NCBI RefSeq assembly: GCF_009765275.1
Contig: NZ_VOPH01000003.1
Span: 832,651 to 896,650, forward strand
Length of the DNA: 64,000 nt
Direction of reading: 5' to 3'
DNA from: Chachezhania sediminis
GTDB lineage: Bacteria; Pseudomonadota; Alphaproteobacteria; Rhodobacterales; Rhodobacteraceae
Shown here: positions 47,546 through 56,748 of the stretch, in pieces
How positions within the stretch are numbered: position 1 is the first letter of the stretch
Layout of the letters: every line of letters begins with the position of its first letter
Translations under genes and position numbers: made by a program
The notes under the pieces: model-generated
The model's input: the letters and a program-made list of their open reading frames with translations, nothing else
Told to the model about the DNA's origin: nothing
Databases searched by the model: none

Positions 47546-47715
47546 GCTTCGGCCCGCGGGCAGAGGCCGGGTAGTCGCCGGTCGAGCCCTGGGGGCTGCC
47601 GAGGGTGCGTGCGGAGCACGCACCCTACGGATGCGGCTCTGTGGTCCATTCGGATGGAGGTAGTGACGGTGGACAAATGTGGGCGCAGGGCCCGCATCGA
47701 GCGTCCCGGCCGATC
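47546..47715 (+). repeat. Tandem repeat unit 2 (~170 bp)
   Basis: Second copy of the unit at 47353, with the same start and ending GGCCGATC. Its hairpin is the intact version. Confidence 0.75.
47604..47629. repeat. TGCGTGC palindromic repeat, copy 8
   Basis: GGTGCGTGC GGA GCACGCACC CTACGG, perfect 9-bp stem, inside tandem unit 2. Confidence 0.75.
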
Positions 47716-47721
47716 ATCGTG

Positions 47722-47746
47722 GTAGGGTGCGTGCTTTGCACGCACC
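47722..47746. repeat. TGCGTGC palindromic repeat, copy 9
   Basis: GTAG plus GGTGCGTGC TTT GCACGCACC, 9 bp behind the tyrS stop codon on the minus strand; possible transcript end. Confidence 0.75.
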
Positions 47747-47754
47747 GCCACGTG

Positions 47755-49011
47755 TCACGGGGTCAGCTGCACCAGCGCGTGACGTTTCTTGCCGGCCGAC
47801 AGCTTGATGGGCGAGGCCAGCGCGCCGGCGTCGATCATCAGTCCGGCATCGGTCAGCGGCGCATCGTCCAGGCGGGCGCCGTTTTCGGCGATCAGGCGCT
47901 TGGCTTCCTTGCCGGACTTGGCCAGCCCCGATCGGACCAGGATCTGGACGATGGACATGCCGTCGCCCGCCACCTCATCGGCCGTCAGGACAAGCGTCGG
48001 AAGGTCGTCGCCCACGCCGCCTTTTTCGAAGACCTCGCGCGCCGTGGATTCGGCGGTTGCCGCGGCTTCGGACCCGTGCAGCAGCGCCGTTGCCTCGTTG
48101 GCCAGGATGATCTTGCCCTCGTTGATCTCGGACCCGGCCAGCGCCGCCAGCCGGTCGCATTCCTCGACCGGCAGATCCGTGAAGATCTTCAGGAACCGGC
48201 CGACATCCGCGTCCGTCGTGTTCCGCCAGAACTGCCAGAACTCATAGGGCGACAGCATTTCCGAGTTCAGCCACACAGCACCGCTGGCCGACTTGCCCAT
48301 CTTGCGGCCGTCGGATGTGGTCAACAGCGGCGTGGTCAGGCCATAGATCTCGTTGTCGAGCACGCGGCGGGTCAGGTCGATCCCGTTGACGATGTTGCCC
48401 CACTGGTCAGATCCGCCCATCTGCAGAAGGCAGCCGTACCGGCGGTTCAGCTCCAGGAAATCATAAGCCTGCAGGATCATGTAGTTGAATTCCAGGAAGG
48501 ACAGCGACTGTTCGCGGTCCAGCCGGGACTTCACAGACTCAAACGACAGCATCCGGTTGACGCTGAAATGCCGCCCGATGTCCCTCAGGAATTCGAGGTA
48601 GTTCAGCCCGTCCAGCCATTCGGCATTGTTCAGCATGATCGCGTCGGACGCGCCGTCGCCATAGGACAGGTAACGCGCGAAGACCTTGTTCATGCCGTCG
48701 ATATTGGCGTCGATCGCTTCGGCCGTCAGCAGCGGGCGTTCGTCCGCCCGAAAGGACGGATCGCCCACCTTGGTCGTGCCGCCGCCCATCAGCGTGATCG
48801 GCTTGTGGCCGGTCTTCTGCAACCAGCGCAGCATCATGATGTTCATCAGGTGCCCGACATGCAGCGACTTGGCAGTCGCATCATAGCCGATATAGCCCGG
48901 CACCACGCCGGCGATCAGGGCATCGTCAAGCCCCTGATAGTCGGTGCAGTCCGCCAGAAAACCGCGTTCCATCATCACGGCGATGAAGTCCGATTTCGGG
49001 TGGTAGGTCAT
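47755..49011 (-). CDS. tyrS: Tyrosyl-tRNA synthetase
   Basis: Charges tRNA-Tyr. The 418-aa class I synthetase has the HIGH-type motif HVGHLMN (near 50), [13 protein letters not shown], the tyrosine and tRNA-binding [11 protein letters not shown], and the KMSKS-type loop GRKMGKS. A C-terminal S4-like RNA-binding domain follows ([19 protein letters not shown]). The ATG at 49011 has GAGG at good distance; MPRQAM 15 bp upstream is a less likely start. The window also contains the single tRNA-Tyr gene at 540. Confidence 0.96.
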   Translation of the reverse strand: MTYHPKSDFIAVMMERGFLADCTDYQGLDDALIAGVVPGYIGYDATAKSLHVGHLMNIMMLRWLQKTGHKPITLMGGGTTKVGDPSFRADERPLLTAEAIDANIDGMNKVFARYLSYGDGASDAIMLNNAEWLDGLNYLEFLRDIGRHFSVNRMLSFESVKSRLDREQSLSFLEFNYMILQAYDFLELNRRYGCLLQMGGSDQWGNIVNGIDLTRRVLDNEIYGLTTPLLTTSDGRKMGKSASGAVWLNSEMLSPYEFWQFWRNTTDADVGRFLKIFTDLPVEECDRLAALAGSEINEGKIILANEATALLHGSEAAATAESTAREVFEKGGVGDDLPTLVLTADEVAGDGMSIVQILVRSGLAKSGKEAKRLIAENGARLDDAPLTDAGLMIDAGALASPIKLSAGKKRHALVQLTP

Positions 49012-49098
49012 GGCTTGCCTCGGCATTGATACGAAGCGCAGTCTATAGGACGCGCGAGGCCCGAATAAAAGAGCAGGCGGGCCCGGAAGGAGGCAGGA

Positions 49099-50226
49099 AT
49101 GACTGGGATCACTGGAACGGGCGTCGTGCGGGCGCTGGGGGCGATGTCGGGGACGTCGCTGGACGGGGTCGATGCGGCTGTGGTCGAGACGGACGGACAT
49201 CGGATCCACGGCTTCGGACCGGTGGCCTATCGGCCCTATACCCCGGGCGAGCGCGCCGTGCTGCGCGCAGGTCTTGGCCTGTGGTCCGGTCCCGAGGTCG
49301 GGGCGGCGGCCCATGTCGTCGACATGGTTCATGCCGGGGTGCTCCGCACCGTTCCGGATGTCGATATCGTGGGCTTTCACGGCCAGACCCTGGCCCATGC
49401 GCCGCGGGCCCAAGGCACGCTGCAGGTGGGCAACGGGCAGGCGCTGGCCGATGCCTTGGGTGTACCGGTGGTCTGGGATTTCCGCACGGCAGACGTGACG
49501 CAGGGCGGCGAAGGCGCGCCGCTCGCCCCGTTCTTTCACTTCGCCTGCGCCAAGTGGATCGGGGCCGTGGACCCGGTGGCCTTTTTGAACCTCGGCGGCG
49601 TCGGCAACCTGACCTTTGTCGATCCGTCCCACGACCGTCCAGAGGACAGGGGCGCCCTTCTGGCCTTCGACACCGGCCCGGCGAATGCGCCGGTCAACGA
49701 CCTGATGCAGTCGCGGCTGGGGCTGGAGATGGACGAAGGCGGCGCGCTGGCCGGGCAGGGCCGCGTCGCGCAGGGCGTCGTCGATGCCTTCCTCGCCAGC
49801 CCCTATTTCGACCGCCGGCCGCCCAAATCGCTTGACCGCAACGACTTCAACGGTGTGGCGGCGCTGGTGGACGACCTGTCGGACGCCGATGCCGCCGCCA
49901 CCTTGACTGCGCTCTGCGCGGCCGGCGTGGCAGCCGGCATCGCCCATTTTCCGCGCCCCGTGGCCCGGGTGCTGGCCACCGGCGGCGGCCGCAAAAATCC
50001 GCTGCTGATGGACATGCTGCAGCAGGCGCTGGGATGTCCGGTCGTGCCGGTCGAGGATGCGGGACTGGATGGCGACATGCTGGAAGCCCAGGCCTTCGCC
50101 CATCTTGCCGTCCGTGTGGCTCGCGGCCTGCCGACGTCCTGCCCGTCTACGACGGGGGTGCGCGCGCCGGTTGCGGGCGGAACCCTCAGCCGCCCCGGCG
50201 AAGCGAGCGCACGTACCGCAGGGTGA
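49099..50226 (+). CDS. anmK: Anhydro-N-acetylmuramic acid kinase AnmK
   Basis: Recycles cell-wall anhydro-MurNAc to MurNAc-6-phosphate. The 375-aa sugar kinase has the N-terminal ATP motif [12 protein letters not shown] (16-27), [34 protein letters not shown] and [12 protein letters not shown], as in the family. GGAGG precedes the ATG. It is divergent from tyrS. Its 3' end overlaps the convergent desaturase gene by 41 bp. Confidence 0.94.
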   Translation: MTGITGTGVVRALGAMSGTSLDGVDAAVVETDGHRIHGFGPVAYRPYTPGERAVLRAGLGLWSGPEVGAAAHVVDMVHAGVLRTVPDVDIVGFHGQTLAHAPRAQGTLQVGNGQALADALGVPVVWDFRTADVTQGGEGAPLAPFFHFACAKWIGAVDPVAFLNLGGVGNLTFVDPSHDRPEDRGALLAFDTGPANAPVNDLMQSRLGLEMDEGGALAGQGRVAQGVVDAFLASPYFDRRPPKSLDRNDFNGVAALVDDLSDADAAATLTALCAAGVAAGIAHFPRPVARVLATGGGRKNPLLMDMLQQALGCPVVPVEDAGLDGDMLEAQAFAHLAVRVARGLPTSCPSTTGVRAPVAGGTLSRPGEASARTAG

Positions 50227-51082
50227 AGCTGCGATAGCCGGGCGCGGTCGACACCAGGTGCGGCCGTGTCAGCCGGTGCAGGTCCGGCAGCTTGTGGAAG
50301 GGTACGTTCGGAAAGGCGTGATGTTCGCAATGATAGGGCATGTTCCATGCCAGAGCCCGGACGACGCGTCCGGTGAAGGTGGTTCGCGTGTTCTCGAACA
50401 TGTTGGCGACTGCGGGGCAAAGCCCGTGCTCGGCCAACAGGTAGAGCCGCAAAACCGGCTGCCCCACCAGTACCGGCAGGATCCAGAGCCAGAACAGCAC
50501 CGGCGTGAAGAACAGGCTGACCAGGGCCGCGGCATAGACCGCCAGCAGGATCCGTGCCTCGCGCCGGATCGCGGCATGGCGTCGAGGCGGCAGGTAGGGG
50601 GCGTCGAGCTTGCCCCACGCATTGCTCCAGATCGTCGAGGCCGAACTGACCCAGAGCCGCCAGCCGGAGACATAGAGCAGCCATTCGACGACCGTGTCCG
50701 GCTTCCCGCCCCCGGCCAGTTCCGGATCGCGCTCCGGGTCATTCGTGAACCGGTGATGCGCCAGGTGGAAATAGCGGAACCAGATGAAGGGCAGCAGCAG
50801 GATCGGCGCGATGGCGTGTCCGAACAGGTCGTTCAGCCAGGCCGTCCGGAACGGCGTTTGGTGGGTGCATTCGTGCGAGAGCGTGAAGAGGAAAACCAGC
50901 AGCACCCCTTGGACCGGAACCAGAACCGGCCACAGCGGCACGGCCAGTGCGATGCCGGCGGAACTGCCGGCTAGGCACAGCAGATAGGGCCCCAGGTGAC
51001 GCAGGCCGGCCCGGTCCGACCGTTCGGTCAGCGCGGCCTTGTCTTCCGGCGGCAACTGCCTGAGGAATTGGGTGTGATTCAT
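50186..51082 (-). CDS. Fatty acid desaturase family protein
   Basis: A 298-aa membrane di-iron desaturase or hydroxylase. The three histidine boxes are HECTHQ (70-75), HLAHH (106-110) and HCEHH (251-255), with membrane helices around 35-66, 92-105 and 180-215. The acyl or carotenoid substrate cannot be told; no ferredoxin or reductase gene is nearby. The ATG at 51082 fits the family start; the extension to 51334 is not homologous. Convergent and overlapping with anmK. Confidence 0.87.
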   Translation of the reverse strand: MNHTQFLRQLPPEDKAALTERSDRAGLRHLGPYLLCLAGSSAGIALAVPLWPVLVPVQGVLLVFLFTLSHECTHQTPFRTAWLNDLFGHAIAPILLLPFIWFRYFHLAHHRFTNDPERDPELAGGGKPDTVVEWLLYVSGWRLWVSSASTIWSNAWGKLDAPYLPPRRHAAIRREARILLAVYAAALVSLFFTPVLFWLWILPVLVGQPVLRLYLLAEHGLCPAVANMFENTRTTFTGRVVRALAWNMPYHCEHHAFPNVPFHKLPDLHRLTRPHLVSTAPGYRSFTLRYVRSLRRGG

Positions 51083-51610
51083 GGCGCGACACTGGATCCG
51101 GGCGCTGTCGCTGGCAAGGGCCAGTGAAGGCGTCCGGAGGTCAAAGACGCTTCGGAGCTCACCAAAGCAGCAGCTTCGATCCCGTCCTCGCGGGCGCCCT
51201 GCCTGCCAGTCCGTCCCCGTTCGGGCAAGGACAACAGCCGTCTCTCCGCGTTGCGGGGCCCCTCGGGAATTGACCTTGACCGCGGCCCGTCGCCCGTCCG
51301 TCGGTTCGTACGCGCAGGCGGCTTCTTCTGTCATTGGGGGATTGTTTGCGGCGAGATTGAAGCGTTTTTTTTCGGAAGGTTATTATTGACAGCCGGAAGC
51401 TTCCTCTGGTTCGCCACAGAGATGGCTCAAAGCCCGTCTCCGAGGCGCTCGACGTCCGGACGGGGGCCCCGCTTCCGTTCGGGACAGGGCGTCGCCGTCC
51501 CGGGATGCGTTGCGGTATGATCGGGGCGGGCGGGGCCTGTCTCCGAAGCGGGCTTCTCCGAGCAACCAGAAAGCGCCAGGCTGCTTGTTGCGGCCTCCGC
51601 CCTGGCTCCA
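51083..51610. other. Spacer without recognised gene
   Basis: About 530 bp between the desaturase and the insertion-sequence remnants. Frames on both strands lack family features and ribosome sites. A short AT-rich patch at 51360-51395 could hold the desaturase promoter or belong to the mobile DNA. Confidence 0.5.
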
Positions 51611-51668
51611 GGTGTTTGATCCCACGGTTTGATGGTGTGTTCTTTTCTTCGGAATGGGAGGATGCCCT

Positions 51669-51976
51669 ATGGGACAAGTTCGTCACGGAAGCGCCACGAC
51701 CGCGTACGCCTTCAGAGCAGCAATACAGCGATCGCAAGTTTCGCTCGCGGCGTTGAGCCGGGAGCTCGGGATCAATCCCAAGACGGTTGCGAAGTGGCGT
51801 AAACGGCAGACGGTCGATGATCTCAAGACCGGCGCAAAGGAGCGACGTTCGACGGTCCTCACGGAGGCTGAGGAGGCGGCCATCGTCGCGTTTCGGTGCC
51901 ACACGCTGCTGCCGCTTGTTGACTGCCTCTATGCCCTTCAGCCGTCCAACCCGCACCTGACACGCTCAGCACTGCG
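51669..51976 (+). pseudogene. IS481-family transposase, N-terminal fragment
   Basis: The first about 100 codons (MGQVRHGSATTAYAFRAAIQ, SLAALSRELGINPKTVAKWR, VLTEAEEAAIVAFRCHTLLP and LYALQPSNPHLTRSAL) are the helix-turn-helix part of IS481-type transposases. The catalytic DDE part is missing; after LTRSAL the frame runs into unrelated DNA to a stop at 52064. AGGATGCCCTATG precedes the start. Confidence 0.8.
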
Positions 51977-52905
51977 GCGGGAACCGGCGTCTCGACCTGG
52001 ACCCGCATCGCATTCGCCGCCTCGAACAGTGCCACCCGCAGGGCAGGGGCGCCGCATCTGGTGAGCGTCCCCGCCCGGTCCCTTTCGCCGGACCGGCAGC
52101 GGCGCGGCGTGAGGCCTGCGCAGGCGCCCACCTGCTTCGGGGACCGGAACCGCGCCGGATCGTCGATCGTTGCCACAGAGGTCGGCGCCACGACGGGGCC
52201 AAGCAGGAATGGCCCCCGGCGCCGTCCATGGCCTTTGGCACACCGGATCGTTCGACACTTCTTCCCGAACCCGGGCGGTCGGTTCCTCGACGGCGGGGCG
52301 CAGACTCTCGCGCCCTGCGATCCGCGGGGACAGGGCAATCTCAAGGCCAGGATGCCCGTAGATGATGCCCCTAGATCAGGTCCCGGATCTCTGCGTCCCG
52401 CGCGCCTGCGCAGGACCCGCCCGGGTCGCAGACCAAAGCCGCGCGAGCCGGGCCCCGCGCAAGCTGTTTCCGACATCGACCAGGTGCCCCTGCTGGGACT
52501 TGCGAGCCGACATCGACCAGGCGCCTCTGGCGCGCTTCATGGCTCTCGAGGTGGACCGGACGGAACCGGCACAGCCGCAGGAGCCTGACGATCCCGCCCG
52601 CATCGTTGCGGCGGGTCTTGTCCATCTGGGCCGCACGGGCGGGGGCGACCCGGCGCGTCTCCGTCCGTGTCAGGGAAAACCCTGCGGCCAGCAGGCCGCG
52701 GGCCAGCGGTTCCGACATCGGCCTGCATCCAGGCCCACGATCTCCAGGCCATCCCGAAAGGGCGCCAGAGCATCGGCGATCATGCCCGAATGGTTCTCCA
52801 CCGTCGCTTCGGACACGATCTGCCCGTCGGACCGACAATGCACGACTGCCGTCGTCGACAACGAGACATCCAGTCCTGCAGGGTACTTCCTCGGTCATTC
52901 CTCCC
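51977..52905 (-). pseudogene. IS110-family transposase, frameshifted remnant
   Basis: Read on the minus strand, parts in different frames follow the order of IS110 transposases: STTAVVHCRSDGQIVSEATV and GLEIVGLDAG near 52860-52740, QMDKTRRNDAGGIVRLLRL near 52630-52570, LESHEARQRRLVDVGSQV, and the C-terminal ATIDDPARFRSPKQVGACAG, LTPRRCRSGERD and ALFEAANAMRV near 52170-52000. Several frameshifts and in-frame damage make it inactive. Confidence 0.75.
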
Positions 52906-53036
52906 GGTCAGAAACCGGGTCAGCCTGCGCCAACCTTCGATCAGGGCGCAAATCCCGCAATGACCGCATCTCCGAAGCAGGAGCTGGGTGGGTGGGGGCC
53001 GGCGCCGGCCAGGCAGGCTCCCTCCGTCGCCCCTGA

Positions 53037-53107
53037 CTTCTTTGGTCTTCAAATATCCTCGGGGGAGGCCGGGCCACAGGCACGGGCCGGGGGCAGGGCC
53101 CCCGTCG
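53037..53107 (+). repeat. 65-bp intergenic palindromic repeat, copy f
   Basis: CTTCTTTGGTCTTCAAATAT, CCTCGGGGGAG, hairpin GGCCGGGCC...GGGCC, and GGGGGCAGGGCCCCC. It lies 17 bp beyond the cupin stop codon. Confidence 0.8.
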
Positions 53108-53123
53108 CCGTTCCAGCTTTGTG

Positions 53124-53543
53124 TCAGGCGCGGGGGATGTCGAAGCCCGGTTCGGCCAGAACGAAGCCCGCGAAATCGAAACCGGGGGACACAGCACAGC
53201 TGACCAGCGTGAAATCGCCCGTGGGCCGCGCCGACTGCCAGTGGTTTTCTGGGATGACGATCTGCGGCGCGCCTGCGTCCAGGTCGGGCGTCAGGAGATG
53301 GTCGCGCGCCGGGCCGGCCTCGGTTTCCGCGATCGACAGGACCAGGGGCGATCCCGCATGCCAGAGCCAGACCTCGGTCGAATCGACCTTGTGCCAGTGG
53401 CTGGTCTCGCCTGCCTTGAGCAGGAAATAGATGCAGGTGCCGGTGGCCCGGCCCTCGTTCGTGGCGCGCCATGTCTCGCGGAAATGGCCGCCTTCGGGAT
53501 GGGGCTGCAGCTTCAGCCGCTCGATGATCTCGTCTGCCGTCAT
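53124..53543 (-). CDS. Cupin DUF985-family protein
   Basis: A 139-aa single cupin of the Cupin_5 (DUF985) family. It starts MTADEIIERLKLQPHPEGGH, a family hallmark, and has the metal-site-like pattern SHWHKVDSTEVWLWHAG and the late LVSCAVSPGFDFAGFVLA. Such proteins are structurally known but their reaction is not. It is divergent from selO with 71 bp between the two starts. Confidence 0.88.
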   Translation of the reverse strand: MTADEIIERLKLQPHPEGGHFRETWRATNEGRATGTCIYFLLKAGETSHWHKVDSTEVWLWHAGSPLVLSIAETEAGPARDHLLTPDLDAGAPQIVIPENHWQSARPTGDFTLVSCAVSPGFDFAGFVLAEPGFDIPRA

Positions 53544-53614
53544 GGTTGCAAGCCTAGACCGGAGCGCAGTTCAAGACCATGGCGAATCGGGGCCAGAGAC
53601 CCCATGTTCCGGAC

Positions 53615-55033
53615 ATGAGCCTGCATATCCCCTTCGACAATTCCTATGCCCGCCTGTCGGGTGCCTTCTTTACCGCGCAAGCGCCCACGCCGGTCAGCGC
53701 GCCGCGGCTGGTGGCCTTCAACGAACCGCTGGCCCGGATCATGAGCATCGCCCCGGGCGAGGTCGGGGAAATGGCCCAGGTCTTTGCCGGGAACCGGGTG
53801 CCGGATGGCGCGGCGCCCTTGGCGCAAGCCTATGCCGGGCATCAGTTCGGAACGTTCAACCCGCAGCTGGGGGACGGCCGTGCCGTCCTGCTGGGCGAGA
53901 CCGTCGGCACCGACGGGATCCGACGCGACCTGCAGTTGAAGGGATCTGGTCCCACACCCTATTCGCGGATGGGCGACGGGCGCGCCTGGCTGGGGCCGGT
54001 CCTGCGGGAATATGTCGTGTCCGAGGCCATGCATGCGCTGGGGATCCCCACCACGCGGGCACTGGCGGCGGTCGAGACCGGGGACAAGGTCGTGCGGGAA
54101 ACCGTGCTGCCGGGGGCAGTCCTGGCGCGCGTGGCCACCAGCCACCTGCGGGTGGGGACCTTCCAGATCTTTGCCGCGCGCGATGATACGGCCAGCCTGA
54201 AGCAGCTGACGCAATACGCCATCGACCGGCACTATCCGGGTGCCCAAGGGCCGATGGGCCTGCTGAAGGCGGTCTGCGATGCGCAGACGCGGCTGATCGT
54301 GCAGTGGCTGTCCGTGGGCTTCATTCACGGCGTGATGAACACCGACAACAGCTCCATCGCGGGTGAGACCATCGATTACGGGCCTTGCGCCTTCATGGAT
54401 ACCTACCGGGCCGACACGGTCCTGTCCTCGATCGACCGGGGCGGGCGGTATCGGTTCAACCGGCAACCCGACATCGCGGTCTGGAACATGGCGCAACTGG
54501 CCACGGCGCTGATCGCGCAGCTTCCGGACCCGGAAGCCGCGGTGGAAGAGGCGACGGAGATCGTCAATGGCATGGGCGATCTGTTCCGCAAGGAATGGGC
54601 GCGGGCCTATTGCGCCAAGATCGGCATCGCCGAGCCGGAGGAGGGCGACGTCCGGCTGGCCGTCGACCTGATGGGGCTGATGGAGGAAGGGCAGGCGGAT
54701 TTCACCAACACGTTCCGGGCGCTCTCCGACGGCGCGGCGCGGGACCAGTTTCTGGACCCCCATGCCTTCGATGCCTGGGCAGAGCTGTGGCGGGCGCGAC
54801 TGTCGCGCGAGGCGGATCCCAGGGCTGTGATGCGGGCGGCGAACCCGGTGGTGATCCCGCGCAATCACCGCGTGGAGCAGATGATCCAGGCGGCGGTCGC
54901 GGGCGACTATGGTCCGTTCGAGCGGCTGAACGCGGCACTGGCGCGGCCTTTCGATGACGATCCGGCCTATGAAGACCTGCGGCGCCCGCCCGCGGTGGAC
55001 GAACGGGTCCAAGCCACCTTCTGCGGGACCTGA
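53615..55033 (+). CDS. selO: Protein adenylyltransferase SelO
   Basis: Pseudokinase-fold enzyme that AMPylates proteins, linked to oxidative stress in E. coli. The 472-aa protein has LAQAYAGHQFGTFNPQLGDG (near 78-97), the DLQLKGSGPTPYSR loop, AMHALGIPTTRAL, and HGVMNTDNSSIAGETIDYG with the NTDN and DYG metal-binding residues. It ends FCGT, the near-terminal cysteine that matches the selenocysteine of animal SelO. An ATG 36 bp upstream is possible as start; MSLHIPFDNSYARL matches the family. Confidence 0.93.
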   Translation: MSLHIPFDNSYARLSGAFFTAQAPTPVSAPRLVAFNEPLARIMSIAPGEVGEMAQVFAGNRVPDGAAPLAQAYAGHQFGTFNPQLGDGRAVLLGETVGTDGIRRDLQLKGSGPTPYSRMGDGRAWLGPVLREYVVSEAMHALGIPTTRALAAVETGDKVVRETVLPGAVLARVATSHLRVGTFQIFAARDDTASLKQLTQYAIDRHYPGAQGPMGLLKAVCDAQTRLIVQWLSVGFIHGVMNTDNSSIAGETIDYGPCAFMDTYRADTVLSSIDRGGRYRFNRQPDIAVWNMAQLATALIAQLPDPEAAVEEATEIVNGMGDLFRKEWARAYCAKIGIAEPEEGDVRLAVDLMGLMEEGQADFTNTFRALSDGAARDQFLDPHAFDAWAELWRARLSREADPRAVMRAANPVVIPRNHRVEQMIQAAVAGDYGPFERLNAALARPFDDDPAYEDLRRPPAVDERVQATFCGT

Positions 55034-55037
55034 GCCT

Positions 55038-55913
55038 TCATTTGCGGTTGATCAGGACGATGCCCAGGGCCACCAGGGCCAGCGCGATCCAGACGAAGAG
55101 GCTGACTTCTTCGCCCAGGATGGCCCAGCCCAGGATCGCGGCCACGACCGGTGACAGGAAGCTGAACGACGCGACACCCGACGCGGTGTAGGTGGCCAGA
55201 AGCCGGAACCAGACCAGGAAGGCGATGCCGATCACAAAGACGCCCTGGATCAGCAGGGTGCCGACGTGGAGCAGTTGCGGATCGCGCAGCAACGGGCCGA
55301 AGAAGGGCGCGGCCAGCAGCTGAAGCGTGCCGGCAACGGCGACCTGGACGATCAGCTGGTTTTCGGGGCGTTCCTTGGCCAGCGGCGTCATCCGCACGGT
55401 CAGCGTGATTCCGGCCCAGCACAGCGCCGCGACCATGGCGAGCAGGTCGCCGGACAGGCTGCCGCCGGGGCTGGACTGGTCCGACAGCGCCAGCGCCACG
55501 CCGCTCATGGCCAGCGCCAGGCCCAGCAGGCGCAGGGGCGTCAGCCGTTCCCCCTTCAGGAAGAAATGCGCGCCAAGCGAGGTCCAGACCGGCATCGAAT
55601 AGAACAGGATCGACGCGCGCGAGACGGTGGTCAGGTCCAGGGCGATGAAGAGCGTGATGAATTCCACCGCGAAGAAGACGCCGATCAGGACGCCCCAGGG
55701 CCTGGCAGCGGGGGCCAGCATGACCGGCAGGCCGCGCAGGCGCATCCACGACAGGACGACGACGAAGGCAATGGCCGACCGAAGCCCCGCCTGGAAGACG
55801 GGGCCGAAGCCGCCATTGGTGACCTTGATCAGGATCTGGTTCAGTCCCATCAGGACTGCGAACCCGATCAGGGCCGTGGCACCGGTCAGGTCTATGGGCC
55901 GTCTTTCTTCCAT
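55038..55913 (-). CDS. EamA/DMT-family transporter
   Basis: A 291-aa membrane protein with about ten helices in two EamA repeats (about 10-145 and 155-290), as in drug/metabolite exporters. FQAGLRSAIAFVVV, TVSRASILFYSMPVWTSLGA and GVASFSFLSPVVAAILGWAI are typical positions. The substrate is unknown. The ATG at 55913 gives the usual short N-terminus. It is convergent with selO, 4 bp apart. Confidence 0.87.
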   Translation of the reverse strand: MEERRPIDLTGATALIGFAVLMGLNQILIKVTNGGFGPVFQAGLRSAIAFVVVLSWMRLRGLPVMLAPAARPWGVLIGVFFAVEFITLFIALDLTTVSRASILFYSMPVWTSLGAHFFLKGERLTPLRLLGLALAMSGVALALSDQSSPGGSLSGDLLAMVAALCWAGITLTVRMTPLAKERPENQLIVQVAVAGTLQLLAAPFFGPLLRDPQLLHVGTLLIQGVFVIGIAFLVWFRLLATYTASGVASFSFLSPVVAAILGWAILGEEVSLFVWIALALVALGIVLINRK

Positions 55914-56214
55914 CCGCCCAAAGGATGAGCAGGTTGCTGAACTGTCAAGCGGAAGCGGAGCGCCGGGTCCCGGAACGTCCCGGCACTGACGCGCCGGTGA
56001 CGGGTTGGGCGAGGCCGGCAGGCAAAGAGGTCGCGCTGGCGATCCCACGGGCCCGGGGACACGACATGGCAGCGGCCGGACGATGCGCATGTTACGCGGG
56101 ACAGCCGGGCGGGCAGGGGCTTTCGGCAGACGATGGCGGAAGGTCCGATGCAGGGTTTTCGGGGCCGGCGCGATGGGCTACACAACCCTGCACCTTCAAC
56201 CGCATTGTTGGACC

Positions 56215-56631
56215 ATGCCCGAGACGATCATTTCCCGATGCGAGGCCAAGGGCCTGAGGATGACCGGCCAGCGCCGGACCATCGCCCAGGTCCTCCAGGA
56301 CAGCGACGACCACCCGGATGTCGAAGAACTTTATGGCCGGGCCAGCGCGCTGGATGCCGGTATCTCGATCGCGACCGTCTACCGGACGGTGAAGCTGTTC
56401 GAGGAGGCGGGGATTCTCGACCGGCTGGAATTCGGCGACGGTCGGGCGCGGTACGAAGACGCCGACCGCGATCATCACGACCACCTGATCGACATGAACT
56501 CGGGCGAGGTGATCGAGTTTGTCGATCCCGAGATCGAGGAGTTGCAGGAAAAGATCGCGGCCAAGCTGGGATATGAACTGCGCGGTCACCGGCTGGAACT
56601 TTACGGCGTTCCGACCCGCAAGAAGTCCTGA
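56215..56631 (+). CDS. fur: Fur-family metalloregulator (Fur/Mur)
   Basis: A 138-aa regulator with the winged helix MTGQRRTIAQVLQDSDDHPD and SIATVYRTVKLFEEAGILDR, and the metal-binding DHHDHLIDMNSGEVIEF and HRLELYGVP. In alphaproteobacteria this group (Mur) often senses manganese rather than iron, so I leave the metal open. Unlike Irr it lacks a heme-binding HxH/CP start. Start: ATG at 56215; the frame continues upstream without homology. Single gene. Confidence 0.88.
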   Translation: MPETIISRCEAKGLRMTGQRRTIAQVLQDSDDHPDVEELYGRASALDAGISIATVYRTVKLFEEAGILDRLEFGDGRARYEDADRDHHDHLIDMNSGEVIEFVDPEIEELQEKIAAKLGYELRGHRLELYGVPTRKKS

Positions 56632-56656
56632 AAAAAGACCCGGGTTCCGGGCGTCG
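56631..56656 (-). terminator. Rho-independent terminator, minus strand
   Basis: Minus strand GACGCCCGG AAC CCGGGTC followed by TTTTTT. It would end the AbrB-protein transcript about 95 bp after its stop; it abuts the fur stop and may serve both directions. Confidence 0.7.
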
Positions 56657-56748
56657 TTCGCGGCCGGGTGGGATCACGGTTGATCCTGCCTGTCCCGCCA
56701 CCGCAGCCTTTTGCAGGCAGGTCCCGACTTTGCCGTGATCAGCGGCGG

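Larger units (their letters stand above)
46510..47754. other. Repeat-rich spacer between recN and tyrS
   Basis: 1.25 kb with a minus-strand terminator, one possible small gene, four TGCGTGC hairpins and a tandem ~170-bp repeat, each listed separately. I see no other gene. Confidence 0.6.
51611..52905. mobile_element. Nested insertion-sequence remnants (IS481 type cut by IS110 type)
   Basis: The left part (to about 51976, plus strand) matches the 5' part of an IS481-type element; the right part (about 51977-52905, minus strand) matches an IS110-type transposase read backwards in several frames. Both are broken. The left end is guessed from TGTTTGATCCCACGG about 58 bp before the IS481 frame. 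Confidence 0.65.

Noticed and set aside
52362..53036. Plus-strand frame of 224 codons across the IS110 remnant
   Set aside because: Antisense of the decayed transposase; no motif in this direction.
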